From Streptomyces antioxidans (lineage in GTDB: Bacteria > Actinomycetota > Actinomycetes > Streptomycetales > Streptomycetaceae), in contig NZ_LAKD02000051.1 of the NCBI RefSeq assembly GCF_000968685.2, positions 1-49,603 on the forward strand: a stretch of DNA of 49,603 nucleotides, written 5' to 3'. Position 1 is the first letter of the stretch, and each line of letters starts with the position of its first letter. The notes under the pieces were generated by a model that made no database searches, had not been told where the DNA came from, and saw only the letters and a list, made by a program, of their open reading frames with translations. The position numbers were made by a program, and so were the translations under genes. Positions 8,779 through 17,071 of this stretch are shown piece by piece.

Positions 8779-9810
8779 ATGCCCCACACCGTGCCCCGTG
8801 CCGGAGCAGCACAGGGCGGTCGGCCCCGATGGTGGACCGAACTGCCGCTCATAGCGGTGGTGTACGCCGCGTACTCGGCCGGTCGGCTCCTGGCCCGCGG
8901 CGATGTGTCCACCGCCGTCGATCACGGTCTGGCGATCCTCCACTTCGAACAGCGTCTGAACATCGACTTCGAGTCACCGCTGAACGACCTCTTCACGGCC
9001 CACGCGCTCGTAGGGATACCGGCGGACTTCGCCTACGCCTCGCTGCACTACGTCTTCACCCCGGCCATCCTGATATGGCTGTGGAAGCGCCGTAAGGCGT
9101 CGGACTACCGCTTTCTGCGCACCTGGCTGCTGGTCTCCACGGTCATCGGGCTCATCGGCTTCACGCTGCTGCCGACGTGCCCGCCGCGGCTCCTGGACGC
9201 GGGCCACGGCTTCGTGGACACCATGGCGCAGTACGGCTCGTACGGCTGGTGGGGCAGCGACGCCAGCGCACCGCGCGGGCTCGGCGGGCTGACCAACCAG
9301 TACGCGGCGATGCCCAGCCTCCATGTGGGATGGGCGCTGTGGTGCGGCGTCGCCCTGTGGCGGCACGGACGCTCGGTGTGGGCCAAGGTCGGCGCGGTCG
9401 GCTATCCGCTGGCGATCACGCTCGTGGTGATGGGCACCGCCAACCACTACTTCCTGGACGCCGCCGCCGGCGTCGCCACCATGGGCCTCGGGGCGCTGCT
9501 GGCGCGTCCCGCGCTGCGGCTCTCGGGTGCCCTGCGCACCCGCCTGCGCCCGGCCCGGGAGGCCACCGTCGCCTCCCGAAACGCGGGTGTGCCCGCGAAT
9601 GTCGGTGACAAGTGCGAGACTGCGGCGCGTGAACGGGAACGGATCCCCCGACAGCAGGGCAGGGGCGCGGACAGGCAACGCACCGACGGTGCCGAGGACG
9701 ACGGCGGCCGGGGAGCCGGTGCCGGTACCGGCGGCCGGGGCGGCGACGCCACGGCCACGGGCGACGCGGCCCCCACGGCGGACGACGGGGCTCCGGCAGC
9801 GGCTCGCTGA
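8779..9810 (+). CDS. PAP2-superfamily integral membrane phosphatase / inositol phosphorylceramide synthase-like
   Basis: A 343-aa membrane protein with about six hydrophobic helices (about residues 22-42, 80-100, 114-135, 178-200, 207-226, 230-250). The phosphatase motifs of the PAP2/AUR1-type group are visible: LLPTCPPRLL before C2, NQYAAMPSLHVGWALW (C2, catalytic His) and GTANHYFLDAAAG (C3, His/Asp). These act on lipid phosphates at the membrane face. The true start is ATG 8779 with GGAGAG seven bases upstream; an earlier TTG would leave no room for a ribosome site. The last ~75 residues are a disordered tail that overlaps the likely N-terminus of the downstream nuclease in another frame. 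Confidence 0.87.
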   Translation: MPHTVPRAGAAQGGRPRWWTELPLIAVVYAAYSAGRLLARGDVSTAVDHGLAILHFEQRLNIDFESPLNDLFTAHALVGIPADFAYASLHYVFTPAILIWLWKRRKASDYRFLRTWLLVSTVIGLIGFTLLPTCPPRLLDAGHGFVDTMAQYGSYGWWGSDASAPRGLGGLTNQYAAMPSLHVGWALWCGVALWRHGRSVWAKVGAVGYPLAITLVVMGTANHYFLDAAAGVATMGLGALLARPALRLSGALRTRLRPAREATVASRNAGVPANVGDKCETAARERERIPRQQGRGADRQRTDGAEDDGGRGAGAGTGGRGGDATATGDAAPTADDGAPAAAR

Positions 9811-11014
9811 GCTGCGCGGCCCGACCACCGCTCCCCGTCCGATGGACGCCCGGGCGCTGGCGGCGCTGGCCGCCAACCCGGGCTGCCGCCGCCGTGCGCT
9901 GCTGGACGGGGCCGGGGTCGACAAGGGCGCGCTGGCGCAGGCCCTGGGGGCTCCCGCGAACTTCGGGCAGTCGCAGTTCGCACATCAGCGCGGTAACTCC
10001 TTCGAGGCCCGGGTCAAGGCCGACGGCGGCGCGGACCTGGTGCGGCTGCTGCACGAGCGGCTGCGCGACGGCTCCGAGCCGTCCGGCCCCGGCGCCGTCG
10101 CGACCCCCGATCTGACCGCGTCCGGGCCACAGGGCCGCACGGCCCGTACGGCGCTCGCGCTGCGGGAGGCCACGGAGGCGGGGCGCTGGGCGCTGCTGGA
10201 CCATCCGATGGTGAGCCTGGACGTCGCGGGCTCGTCCGCCTTCCTGGAGCCGGACGCGGTCGTGGTGCACCCCGACGGGTCGTGGACGGTCATCGAGATC
10301 AAGTCCTTCCCCATGGTGGACGGCTCCGCCGACCCGGCCAAGGTGGGCGCGGCCGCCCGGCAGTCGGCGGTCTACACGCTGGCGCTGGAGCGGGTGGCAT
10401 CGATGATCGGCGAGCCGGACGAGGACGGCGGCGGCACCACGGATCCGGCGGGCGCGGCTGAGACGGCGGGCAAGGCGGCCCGCGGTCCCGTGCGGGCCCG
10501 GGTGCGGCATCAGGTGCTGCTCGTCTGCCCCAAGGACTTCTCCAACCTGCCGACCGCCGAACTGGTCGATGTGCGCAAGCAGCTGGCGGTCACCCGGCGG
10601 CAGCTGGACCGGCTGACCCGGATCGAGGAGATCGCCGCCGCCCTCCCCGAGGGCACCACCTTCGACCTCAGGCTCACCGACGACGGCCGGATCCCGACCC
10701 GGCCGGTCGGGGAGCTCACGGCCGCCGTGGACGCCGTGGACGCGGCGTACGCCCCGGAGTGCCTGTCCACCTGCGAACTGGCCGCCCACTGCCGGATCCG
10801 GTCCCGCGCGGCGGGGCGGGTCGAGGCGCTGGGCCGTGGCGTCCGGGGCGAGCTGGGCGGGCTCACCACCGTGGACGCCGTCCTTACGGCCGCCATGAAC
10901 GGCCCCGCCGACGGGGCCCCCACCGGTGACCCCGCCGTGGACGCCCTGCGCCGCGCGGCGGCCCTGCGCGCCGAGGCGCTCGCGGCCCGCCCCGAGGCGG
11001 TGGCATGTCGCTGA
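9629..11014 (+). CDS. Cas4/RecB-like PD-(D/E)XK nuclease with Fe-S cysteines
   Basis: About 461 aa from the GTG at 9629. After a disordered, basic, Pro/Arg-rich N-terminus, the nuclease core runs from about 86 to 390. C86 (ANPGCRRRALL) stands alone. The GNSFEARVK helix follows, then D209 (EPDAVVVH) and E223-x-K225 (VIEIKSF), the metal-binding PD-(D/E)XK triad, and Q245 of the QxxxY motif (QSAVYTLAL). A C-terminal C378-x3-C382-x5-C388 completes four cysteines in the 1+3 order of the 4Fe-4S cluster of Cas4, AddB and Dna2. It probably cuts ssDNA ends or flaps with the helicase encoded two genes downstream. The start is uncertain: 9599 ATG, 9629 GTG or 9842 ATG (the last avoids overlap with PAP2). 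The stop overlaps the next gene by 10 bp. Confidence 0.8.
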   Translation: MNGNGSPDSRAGARTGNAPTVPRTTAAGEPVPVPAAGAATPRPRATRPPRRTTGLRQRLAELRGPTTAPRPMDARALAALAANPGCRRRALLDGAGVDKGALAQALGAPANFGQSQFAHQRGNSFEARVKADGGADLVRLLHERLRDGSEPSGPGAVATPDLTASGPQGRTARTALALREATEAGRWALLDHPMVSLDVAGSSAFLEPDAVVVHPDGSWTVIEIKSFPMVDGSADPAKVGAAARQSAVYTLALERVASMIGEPDEDGGGTTDPAGAAETAGKAARGPVRARVRHQVLLVCPKDFSNLPTAELVDVRKQLAVTRRQLDRLTRIEEIAAALPEGTTFDLRLTDDGRIPTRPVGELTAAVDAVDAAYAPECLSTCELAAHCRIRSRAAGRVEALGRGVRGELGGLTTVDAVLTAAMNGPADGAPTGDPAVDALRRAAALRAEALAARPEAVACR

Positions 11015-12711
11015 TCACCACCCTGGCCCGGATGGAGGCGGTCCGGGAGGGTCGGGCCCAGCCGCTGACCACCGTGCGCCACCGCCATCTGTCGCCGCGC
11101 CCGCTGGCGTTCGTCCCGCTCACCACCGCCGGTGAGGCGGGGGCGCCGCTCGGGGCGCTGGTGGGCACCGACCGGGACGCACCGCGGCTGCTGATCGTGG
11201 CCCAGCCGCGCGACCGCGATCTGCGGTTCGCGTTCCTGGCCGAGCTCGCCGAGGAGATCCAGCCGTATCTGGACTCGTACGCGGACGAGGTCGACCTGGA
11301 GGAGCGCAAGGAGACCGATCCCGAGACCGGTAAGAAGGTGCCGGTCCAGGTCGAGCTCTGTGCGGACGCGCCGCAGCTGCTGGTGCCCAGCACCGCGGGT
11401 GTGGCGTTCGTCCGGCTGCTTGGCCGGTCGATGCGGTTCCGGCGGACCGCCGAACAGGACCCGGAGACGCCCTTCCCGGCGCCCGCGCGGGTGCCGCTGC
11501 TGGGGCGGTGGCTGACCCACTACGGGGAGCGGTCGCGGGTGCCCGGCTCCTGTCTGCTGCTGTCGCTCACCGAGCTGCTGAGCCGTCACTGGGCGACCGG
11601 CCAGAGCAACCTGGAGGATCAGCACCTGGGCTCACTGCTGGCCTGGATCGACCCCCCGGAGGGCGCACCGGGCGCGGAGGCGGCGCTACGGGCGGAGTCG
11701 GAGCGGGACGGGGACGGCCTGCTGCGCTGCCCGCCCGCGGGCCCGTCCACCGACCCCGCCTTCGACAACAAGCTGCTGGCCCCGGCGATGTCCCGCTACG
11801 ACGCCGCCCGTACGGAGGCGTCCCAGGGCGTGGCCGGGGGTGCGGCGCGGCTGCGGCTCGCCGAGACGGAGCTGCGCGGGCTGATCGCGTCGCAGCTGCG
11901 GCCCACCTGGGACGCGCTGTGGCACGGAGTGGATCTGCTGCGCTCCCTCCCGGAGGGCGCGCGGGTGGCCGACCGCTGGAAGCGGGACCGCTGGTCCTAC
12001 ACCGGCCACCGGGACCGGGTCCGGGCCGGGGAGCCGCCGCAGCCCAAGCTGGACGACGCGGTGACGGCGGCGCAGAAGCTCGCCGCGCGCGAGACCGCGC
12101 AGGCCCAGCTGGACGCCCATGAGGCGCTGGACGATCCGCTGGTCATGGCGGGGCGGCGGCTGGCCGGTGAGGCGTTCGCGGGCGAGGTGACCGATGTGGA
12201 GATGGCCTGGTCGGACGCGAAGGTGCCGCGCCCGCGCCCGCTGGTCACGATCCGCACCGAGGACCGTCCGCACCTGGCCGAGCGGGTCAAGCTGCACCGG
12301 GTGACGGCCGACGGCAGGGCGCAGAGCGGGGAGTTCGCCGGTCTCGCGGACCTGGACGGGGCTGACGGCGCCGACGAGGCTGACGGGGACCACGGGGCCG
12401 ATGTCGTGGAGGGCCCGGGCGATACGGACGGTCTGGGCGATACGGACGCCCTGAGCCATGCCCACGGCCCGGGCCGTGCGCTGGTGGTGCGGCTCACTGG
12501 CGGGATGGGCCGGGGCAAGGAGCCCGAGCCGGGCACGGTGCCCGAGAAGGGCGACCTGGTGTGCTGGACGCTGTTCGAGCACGCCCCGCGCGGCGGTCCG
12601 GAGCTGCCCGACGTGGAGAGCACCCCATGGACCCATGGCGGCCCGCCGGACGCCGCCGCCCCGGCCCAGGGCCCCCAGCCCGACCCGATGACCGAGGAGG
12701 ACCATCTGTGA
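11005..12711 (+). CDS. Unknown protein between nuclease and helicase; possible accessory/barrel subunit
   Basis: A 568-aa, mostly alpha-helical, charged cytosolic protein of no family I recognise. The N-terminal third contains beta-rich segments (PLTTVRHRHLSPRPLAFVPLTT, RLLIVAQPRDRDLRFAFLAEL). The middle has Trp/Arg-rich helices (RPTWDALWHGVDLLRSLPEGARVADRWKRD shortened to its ends here) followed by ARETAQAQLDAHEAL. An Asp/Gly/Ala linker (about 449-485) precedes a small beta-like C-terminal end (ALVVRLTGGMGRGKE, GDLVCWTLFE). Starts and stops overlap both neighbours (10 bp with the nuclease; GTGA with the helicase), so the three are one translational unit. I infer that it replaces the barrel/stalk parts that join nuclease and helicase in single-chain Dna2; this is unproven. 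Confidence 0.72.
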   Translation: MSLITTLARMEAVREGRAQPLTTVRHRHLSPRPLAFVPLTTAGEAGAPLGALVGTDRDAPRLLIVAQPRDRDLRFAFLAELAEEIQPYLDSYADEVDLEERKETDPETGKKVPVQVELCADAPQLLVPSTAGVAFVRLLGRSMRFRRTAEQDPETPFPAPARVPLLGRWLTHYGERSRVPGSCLLLSLTELLSRHWATGQSNLEDQHLGSLLAWIDPPEGAPGAEAALRAESERDGDGLLRCPPAGPSTDPAFDNKLLAPAMSRYDAARTEASQGVAGGAARLRLAETELRGLIASQLRPTWDALWHGVDLLRSLPEGARVADRWKRDRWSYTGHRDRVRAGEPPQPKLDDAVTAAQKLAARETAQAQLDAHEALDDPLVMAGRRLAGEAFAGEVTDVEMAWSDAKVPRPRPLVTIRTEDRPHLAERVKLHRVTADGRAQSGEFAGLADLDGADGADEADGDHGADVVEGPGDTDGLGDTDALSHAHGPGRALVVRLTGGMGRGKEPEPGTVPEKGDLVCWTLFEHAPRGGPELPDVESTPWTHGGPPDAAAPAQGPQPDPMTEEDHL

Positions 12712-14093
12712 TCGGCGCGGACCCGGCCGCCGCCGCGGCCCACCCGGGCCGTGCCCGCGCGGACGAGCCGTTCGACCCGTCGGCCGCCGCGGCACGCGCC
12801 ACCGCGGCGATCCTGCACGACACGCTGCACGGAGCGGACCGCGGCGTCGTCGTGGACTCCCCGCCCGGCGCGGGCAAGTCGACGCTGGTGGTGCGGGCGG
12901 CGCGGGAGCTGGCCGCCGCCGGACGGCCTCTTATGGTGGTCGCGCAGACCAACGCGCAGGTGGACGACCTGGTGGACCGGCTGGCCACGGCGGATCCCGA
13001 CCTCCCGGTGGGGCGGCTGCACAGCAGCGATCCGCATCCGTACGACCCGGTACTCGACGGCCATGAGTCGGTCCGCACCTCCGCGAAGATCGCCGACCTC
13101 GCCGGGCTCGACATCGTGGTCTCCACGGCCGCGAAGTGGGCGCACATCAAACACGTCGAGCCGTGGCGGCACGCGATCGTGGACGAGGCGTACCAGATGC
13201 GCTCCGACGCGCTGCTGGCGGTCGCCGGGCTGTTCGAGCGGGCGCTGTTCGTGGGCGACCCGGGGCAGCTTGACCCGTTCAGCGTGGTGGGCGCCGACCA
13301 GTGGGCGGGGCTCTCGTACGACCCGTCGGCGAGCGCGGTCACCACCCTGCTCGCCCACAATCCGCGGCTCCCGCAGCACCGGCTGCCGGTCTCCTGGCGG
13401 CTCCCGGCCTCGGCCGCGCCGCTGGTCTCGCACGCGTTCTACCCGTACACGCCCTTCCGCAGCGGCACCGGCCACCGCGAGCGGCAGCTGAGCTTCGGGG
13501 TGGCCTCCGACGGCTCGGGCCCCGACCGGGTGCTGGACGAGGCCGCGGCGTCCGGCTGGGGGCTGCTGGAGCTGCCCGCCCGGCGGACCCCGCGCACCGA
13601 CCCGGAGGCGGTAGCGGCCGTGGCCCAGGTGGTGCGGCGGCTGCTGGACCGGGGCGCGGTGGCGGTCAGCGAGCGGTCCGACGAGCCGCAGCCGGTCGCC
13701 GCGGACCGGATCGCGGTGGGCACGGCGCACCGGGACCAGGCGGCGGCGGTCCGGGCGGCGCTGGCGGGGCTCGGAGTCTCCGGCGTCACCGTCGACACCG
13801 CCAATCGCCTCCAAGGGCGTGAGTTCGATGTCACGGTCGTGCTGCACCCGCTGTCGGGGCGGCCGGACGCCACGGCCTTCCATCTGGAGACGGGGCGGCT
13901 GTGCGTGCTGGCGTCGCGGCACCGGCAGGCGTGTGTGGTGGTGTGCCGGGCGGGCGTGGCCGAGCTGCTGGACGAGCATCCGTCCACGGAGCCGGTGCAG
14001 CTCGGCGTCACGGTGAAGTTCCCGGACGGCTGGGAGGCCAACCACGCGGTGCTGGCGCACCTGTCCGAGCACCGGGTGTCATGGCAGCCGTAA
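12708..14093 (+). CDS. SF1 (Upf1/Dna2-like) DNA/RNA helicase
   Basis: A 461-aa superfamily 1 helicase. Motif I (Walker A) is PPGAGKST at 52-59. Motif Ia is VVAQTNAQVDDLVDRL, and motif II is IVDEAYQM (DEAY, 159-162). Motif III is VGDPGQLDP (182-190) and motif IV lies around PVSWRLP. The RecA2 domain follows with AVGTAHRDQAAAVRAAL, motif V DTANRLQGREFDVTVV and motif VI CVLASRHRQACVVV. The DExx with Q-G-x-E-(F/D) spacing is that of the Upf1-like SF1B branch that includes Dna2, not UvrD. It lacks the large 1B/1C insertions and nuclease domain of Dna2; those functions may be in the two upstream genes. GTG 12708 overlaps the upstream stop and follows GAGGAGG. Confidence 0.85.
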   Translation: MIGADPAAAAAHPGRARADEPFDPSAAAARATAAILHDTLHGADRGVVVDSPPGAGKSTLVVRAARELAAAGRPLMVVAQTNAQVDDLVDRLATADPDLPVGRLHSSDPHPYDPVLDGHESVRTSAKIADLAGLDIVVSTAAKWAHIKHVEPWRHAIVDEAYQMRSDALLAVAGLFERALFVGDPGQLDPFSVVGADQWAGLSYDPSASAVTTLLAHNPRLPQHRLPVSWRLPASAAPLVSHAFYPYTPFRSGTGHRERQLSFGVASDGSGPDRVLDEAAASGWGLLELPARRTPRTDPEAVAAVAQVVRRLLDRGAVAVSERSDEPQPVAADRIAVGTAHRDQAAAVRAALAGLGVSGVTVDTANRLQGREFDVTVVLHPLSGRPDATAFHLETGRLCVLASRHRQACVVVCRAGVAELLDEHPSTEPVQLGVTVKFPDGWEANHAVLAHLSEHRVSWQP

Positions 14094-14388
14094 GGGCGTG
14101 GGGCCGTAAACCGTGAGGGCGTGAGGGCGGTGCCCACAAAGGGCGTGCGGGCGGCTTCCGGTGCCGGTGAAGGGGCCTTCTGGCGGCCGTAAGGACGGCA
14201 CGCTCCCGGTGGCCGTACGGTGGCGCGCCACCGGGGCGAGAGGTGCGGTCATGGTTCAGGGGGCGGTCGGGTGGGGAGAGACCCCAGGTCGGCGGCGTAC
14301 GGCGGGGGCACCCTTGCCGTACGCGCGACAATGGAGACGACAAGACCCGCGAACCGTACGTGTCTCACGAGCCAGGAGGAGAGATCAC

Positions 14389-14754
14389 ATGCCCGAGCCG
14401 GATTCGGCTCACGGCCGGCACGGCTCCGCGCCCCGGCGGCTGAAGCCCGCGCCCCTGCTCTTCGAACCGGCCGCCGCCGCGTCGGACGAGGCACACTTCT
14501 TCGACCTGGAGTCGATCGAAGACCCGCGTGAGCTGCTGTCCCGCTCGACGGAGCTGGTGCTGGCGTTCCGCGCGGCGACGGACCGGGCCATGGAGTTTCA
14601 GGCGATGGCGGCGGCGCAGCTCGCCGACCCGAGACGGTTCGACCGGCTGACCCCCGCCGTGATCGCCGAGCGTGCCGAGTGGACCGAGGACTACGCCAAG
14701 AAGATGGTCGAGTTCGGGCGTGAGCTGATGCGGGGCGGCGAGGTGCTGGACTGA
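14389..14754 (+). CDS. Small conserved actinobacterial protein, function unknown
   Basis: A 121-aa, soluble, acidic protein. After a disordered N-terminal 35 residues it is predicted to be helical (DPRELLSRSTELVLAFRAATDRAMEFQAM, AVIAERAEWTEDYAKKMVEFGRELM). I recognise no domain. The start is firm: AGGAGG at 14374-14379 lies ten bases before ATG. A 295-bp gap with repeated GTGAGGGCG/CCGTAAGG words separates it from the helicase operon, so it is likely transcribed alone. Confidence 0.75.
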   Translation: MPEPDSAHGRHGSAPRRLKPAPLLFEPAAAASDEAHFFDLESIEDPRELLSRSTELVLAFRAATDRAMEFQAMAAAQLADPRRFDRLTPAVIAERAEWTEDYAKKMVEFGRELMRGGEVLD

Positions 14755-14868
14755 CCGCGGGCGTGAGCCCGGGGCATATGCGGGCGGAAGGTACCCGATA
14801 TCGCCGTCCGATGTCCCGGTTTCCTCTCATCTCTCTACACCGTCATCGCCGACGGTAAAGGTGGAAAC

Positions 14869-15513
14869 ATGAGCAGATCGCCGCAGGACTCACTGCACAC
14901 CGCCGCCTTCGTCACCCCGGCGGGCGCGGACTGGCTCGCCTCGGCCAGCGCCTCCCCGCGTCGTGTGCAGGCCCTGTGGGCCGCTGCCCCGGCCGCCCCG
15001 GTGACGCTGCCGTGCGGCACGGCGTTCGACGTGATCAGCATGGACGCGCTCTTCGGCCGCCGGGTAGTGGGGCGGTTATGGACCGACGGCCCCGGCACCG
15101 GACCGGTCGCGGCCCAGGGCGGCCGGGTCATGCTCTTCGCCACCCCGGGGACCGCCCAGCGGCTGCCCGCGCTGCTCGGCTGGGAGGAGTGGGGCGCGGC
15201 GGCTCCCCCGCTGCTCTGCTACGGCCGGGGCGACGCGGTGACCGTGCCACCGCTGTTCCCTCCGGACCCCGGTCCGCAGGAGGCGGCGCCCCTGGAGCAC
15301 GACGGCCCGGAATCCGGCGCCGGGGAGCCCGCCGACCGGGAGTCCGCCCCGATGCCGTCGCCGCCGCGCTGGCTGGTCGCGCCCGATGTGCGCGGCCCCT
15401 GGCTGCCCGGCCCCGAGGTGCTGCTGTGGGCCTGTGTGAGAGCGGCGCGCACCGTCGGTGGCGATCTTGTCGGCACGGCTGTGACCAGCGCATCCGCCGC
15501 CTTTCCGGGCTGA
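14869..15513 (+). CDS. Prim-Pol-like (bifunctional DNA primase/polymerase N-terminal-like) protein with TTA codon
   Basis: A 214-aa protein resembling the short stand-alone Prim-Pol-like proteins common in Streptomyces. Visible blocks are APVTLPCGTAFDVISMDALFGRRV, GGRVMLFATPGTAQRLPALLGW and RWLVAPDVRGPWLPGPEVLLWACVRAAR. The metal-binding acidic triad of active archaeo-eukaryotic primases is not evident, so polymerase activity is doubtful; a regulatory or structural role is as likely. AAAGGTGG precedes the ATG. Codon 70 (15076-15078) is TTA, so translation should need the bldA tRNA and be developmentally delayed. It ends 56 bp before the tRNA-Lys. Confidence 0.72.
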   Translation: MSRSPQDSLHTAAFVTPAGADWLASASASPRRVQALWAAAPAAPVTLPCGTAFDVISMDALFGRRVVGRLWTDGPGTGPVAAQGGRVMLFATPGTAQRLPALLGWEEWGAAAPPLLCYGRGDAVTVPPLFPPDPGPQEAAPLEHDGPESGAGEPADRESAPMPSPPRWLVAPDVRGPWLPGPEVLLWACVRAARTVGGDLVGTAVTSASAAFPG

Positions 15514-15561
15514 AACTTATCGATTTTCACTCCGTGGCGTCCGGGTGCTAAGGTCTCCTAC

Positions 15562-15645
15562 GTCAGCAGGCGCCGCTAGCTCAGTTGGTTAGAGCAGCTG
15601 ACTCTTAATCAGCGGGTCCGGGGTTCGAGTCCCTGGCGGCGCACA
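15562..15645 (+). repeat. Left copy of 84-bp direct repeat containing tRNA-Lys
   Basis: Identical over 84 bp to 46240-46323, in the same orientation. The identity covers 8 bp upstream of the mature tRNA, the whole tRNA and 2 bp after it, then stops at both ends. Confidence 0.9.
15570..15643 (+). tRNA. tRNA-Lys (anticodon CTT)
   Basis: A 74-nt cloverleaf. The acceptor stem is GCGCCGC/GCGGCGC with discriminator A, and the D arm is GCTCAGTTGGTTAGAGC. The anticodon arm is GCTGA-CTCTTAA-TCAGC (anticodon CTT), and the T arm is CGGGG-TTCGAGT-CCCTG with one G-T pair. CCA is not encoded. A strong terminator follows 7 bp later. Confidence 0.97.
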
Positions 15646-15649
15646 GACA

Positions 15650-15685
15650 GTGAAAGGCCCCCCACTCCGGTGGGGGGCCTTTCAC
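15650..15685. terminator. Strong hairpin terminator after tRNA-Lys
   Basis: A 16-bp perfect stem (15650-15665 with 15670-15685) and a 4-nt loop TCCG. The top-strand 3' arm contains CCTTTC. It probably terminates the tRNA and the convergent glycosyltransferase gene, whose stop is 37 bp away. Confidence 0.9.
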
Positions 15686-15721
15686 GTGGCCCGACGATAC
15701 GGGCGGCGCGGGACGGCGGAC

Positions 15722-16981
15722 TCAGACCGCAGGGCCCGTGAGCCGGGTGACCGCCTGCACCGCCTTGTCCGGGCCGGGCATCGCAAGCGCCTCCCGGCGC
15801 AGGGCATGCGCCGCCGCGGCGTACGAGGGCTGCTCCAGCAGGGCGAACAGATCCAGGGCCAGCCGGGCGCCCGCCGCCCGCGCCCCGGGCCGTGTGGTGT
15901 CGAGGCCATCGGCGGGCAGATACATCCCGGCGCCCGCCCGGGCCAGCCGCGCCCCGTTCAGCTGGTGCTCCAGGCGGGGTGCGACGATCAGCTGCGGCAC
16001 CCCGGCCATGGCGGCGGCCAGCACCGCCGCACCCCCGCCCTGGTGGAGCAGCGCCCGGCAGCCCGGCAGCACCCGGTGCAGCGGCCCGGCGGGCGGCCGC
16101 CCCTCGGCGGCGCTTCCGACCCGGACGACCTCCACGCCCCGCGCCTCGGCGGCGCCCAGTGCGGCCCGTACGGCGTCGGGCGGGCCACCGGCGTCGTCCC
16201 ACGCCGCGCACACCCGCACCGGCCCTGAGCGCCCGGGGCCGCCACCCGGCCCGCGCCGCCCGCTGGACGCGGCCGTGGGGCGCCCGGGGCGGGCCCGGGC
16301 GCGGCGGGCCTCGTACGGCGACGGCGCCTCATCCGGCGACGTCCCGTCGTACGGCACGAGGCGCACCGGCAGCCGCCGCGCCCGCGAGGGCAGCGCGAGG
16401 CTCGGCGGGCAGGGGTCGAGCCACAGGTCGGGCTCGCGGGCCGGGTCGGCGCCGTAACGCCGCATCAGCCGCGCGTAACCGGGCAGCGGCGGGCCTTCCA
16501 GCCGCTGCCGGTCCAGCCGCAGGACGGCCGCGCTCCCCCACAGCTGGCCCACCGCGGGCACACCCAGCGCCCCCGCGGCCACCGTGCCCGCGTACGCGCC
16601 CGCGTCGTGCACCACCAACTCCGGCTGCCAGCAGCGGGCGAACGCCACCAGGCCCTGGGCCATCGCCTCGGCGATCCGCACCTGCCGGTCGCCGCACGCG
16701 CGCAGCGCGCCGTGCTGCTCCGGGGTGAGCGCGGCGGGCCGCACCGGCCAGTCCGTGGGCCAGCTGCCGCGCGGGCGGTGGACCGCGTCCGGCGCTCTGA
16801 CCACCGCCAGGGGCAGGGCGCCGGTCTGCACCGGCACCAGGCCGGTGCGGGCGACTGCCGCGGCGCACTCGGACGGCACCGCGACCCGCACCTGGTGCCC
16901 GGCCTCGAGCAGGGCGCGGGCCAGCGGCACCATGGGGACGAGATGGGCCCCCGAGGCCCAGGTCGTGAACAGGACGCGCAC
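15722..16981 (-). CDS. MGT-family (GT1) glycosyltransferase
   Basis: About 419 aa, GT-B fold, resembling sugar transferases of secondary metabolism that move an NDP-sugar onto a natural-product acceptor. The N-terminal domain begins in the usual way (MRVLFTTWASGAHLVPMVPLARALLEAGH). The C-terminal donor domain has HQGGGAAVLAAAMAGVPQ and PRLEHQLNGARLARAGAG. The canonical motif reads HHGGAGT and DQ, so the second His, the AGT triplet and the Asp are altered here (HQGGGAA, EHQ). An Arg/Pro/Gly-rich disordered insert of about 30 residues sits at the inter-domain linker. The start 16981 is preferred to GTG 16987 because GGAGG is then 5 nt upstream. It is probably a tailoring enzyme of the adjacent peptide cluster, by context only. 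Confidence 0.82.
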   Translation of the reverse strand: MRVLFTTWASGAHLVPMVPLARALLEAGHQVRVAVPSECAAAVARTGLVPVQTGALPLAVVRAPDAVHRPRGSWPTDWPVRPAALTPEQHGALRACGDRQVRIAEAMAQGLVAFARCWQPELVVHDAGAYAGTVAAGALGVPAVGQLWGSAAVLRLDRQRLEGPPLPGYARLMRRYGADPAREPDLWLDPCPPSLALPSRARRLPVRLVPYDGTSPDEAPSPYEARRARARPGRPTAASSGRRGPGGGPGRSGPVRVCAAWDDAGGPPDAVRAALGAAEARGVEVVRVGSAAEGRPPAGPLHRVLPGCRALLHQGGGAAVLAAAMAGVPQLIVAPRLEHQLNGARLARAGAGMYLPADGLDTTRPGARAAGARLALDLFALLEQPSYAAAAHALRREALAMPGPDKAVQAVTRLTGPAV

Positions 16982-17071
16982 GGTCACCTCCCGCAGAGGT
17001 CAAGGCGGCCGGACCGACCCGTCCGGCCGATGGACATGACACCGAGCCGCCTCCTCCCGCCCCCGGCGGGC

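Noticed and set aside
9629..11014. Genuine CRISPR Cas4
   Set aside because: The Fe-S nuclease residues are Cas4-like, but there is no array, no cas1/cas2, and it is fused in operon with an SF1 helicase, which fits a Dna2-like role better.
11997..14072. 691-codon antisense frame over the helicase operon
   Set aside because: Antisense shadow with Arg/Pro/His-rich composition; the plus strand has clear helicase motifs.
14094..14388. Small gene or riboswitch in the gap before 14389
   Set aside because: Only short GTGAGGGCG/CCGTAAGG repeats are visible; no conserved fold or ORF could be supported.
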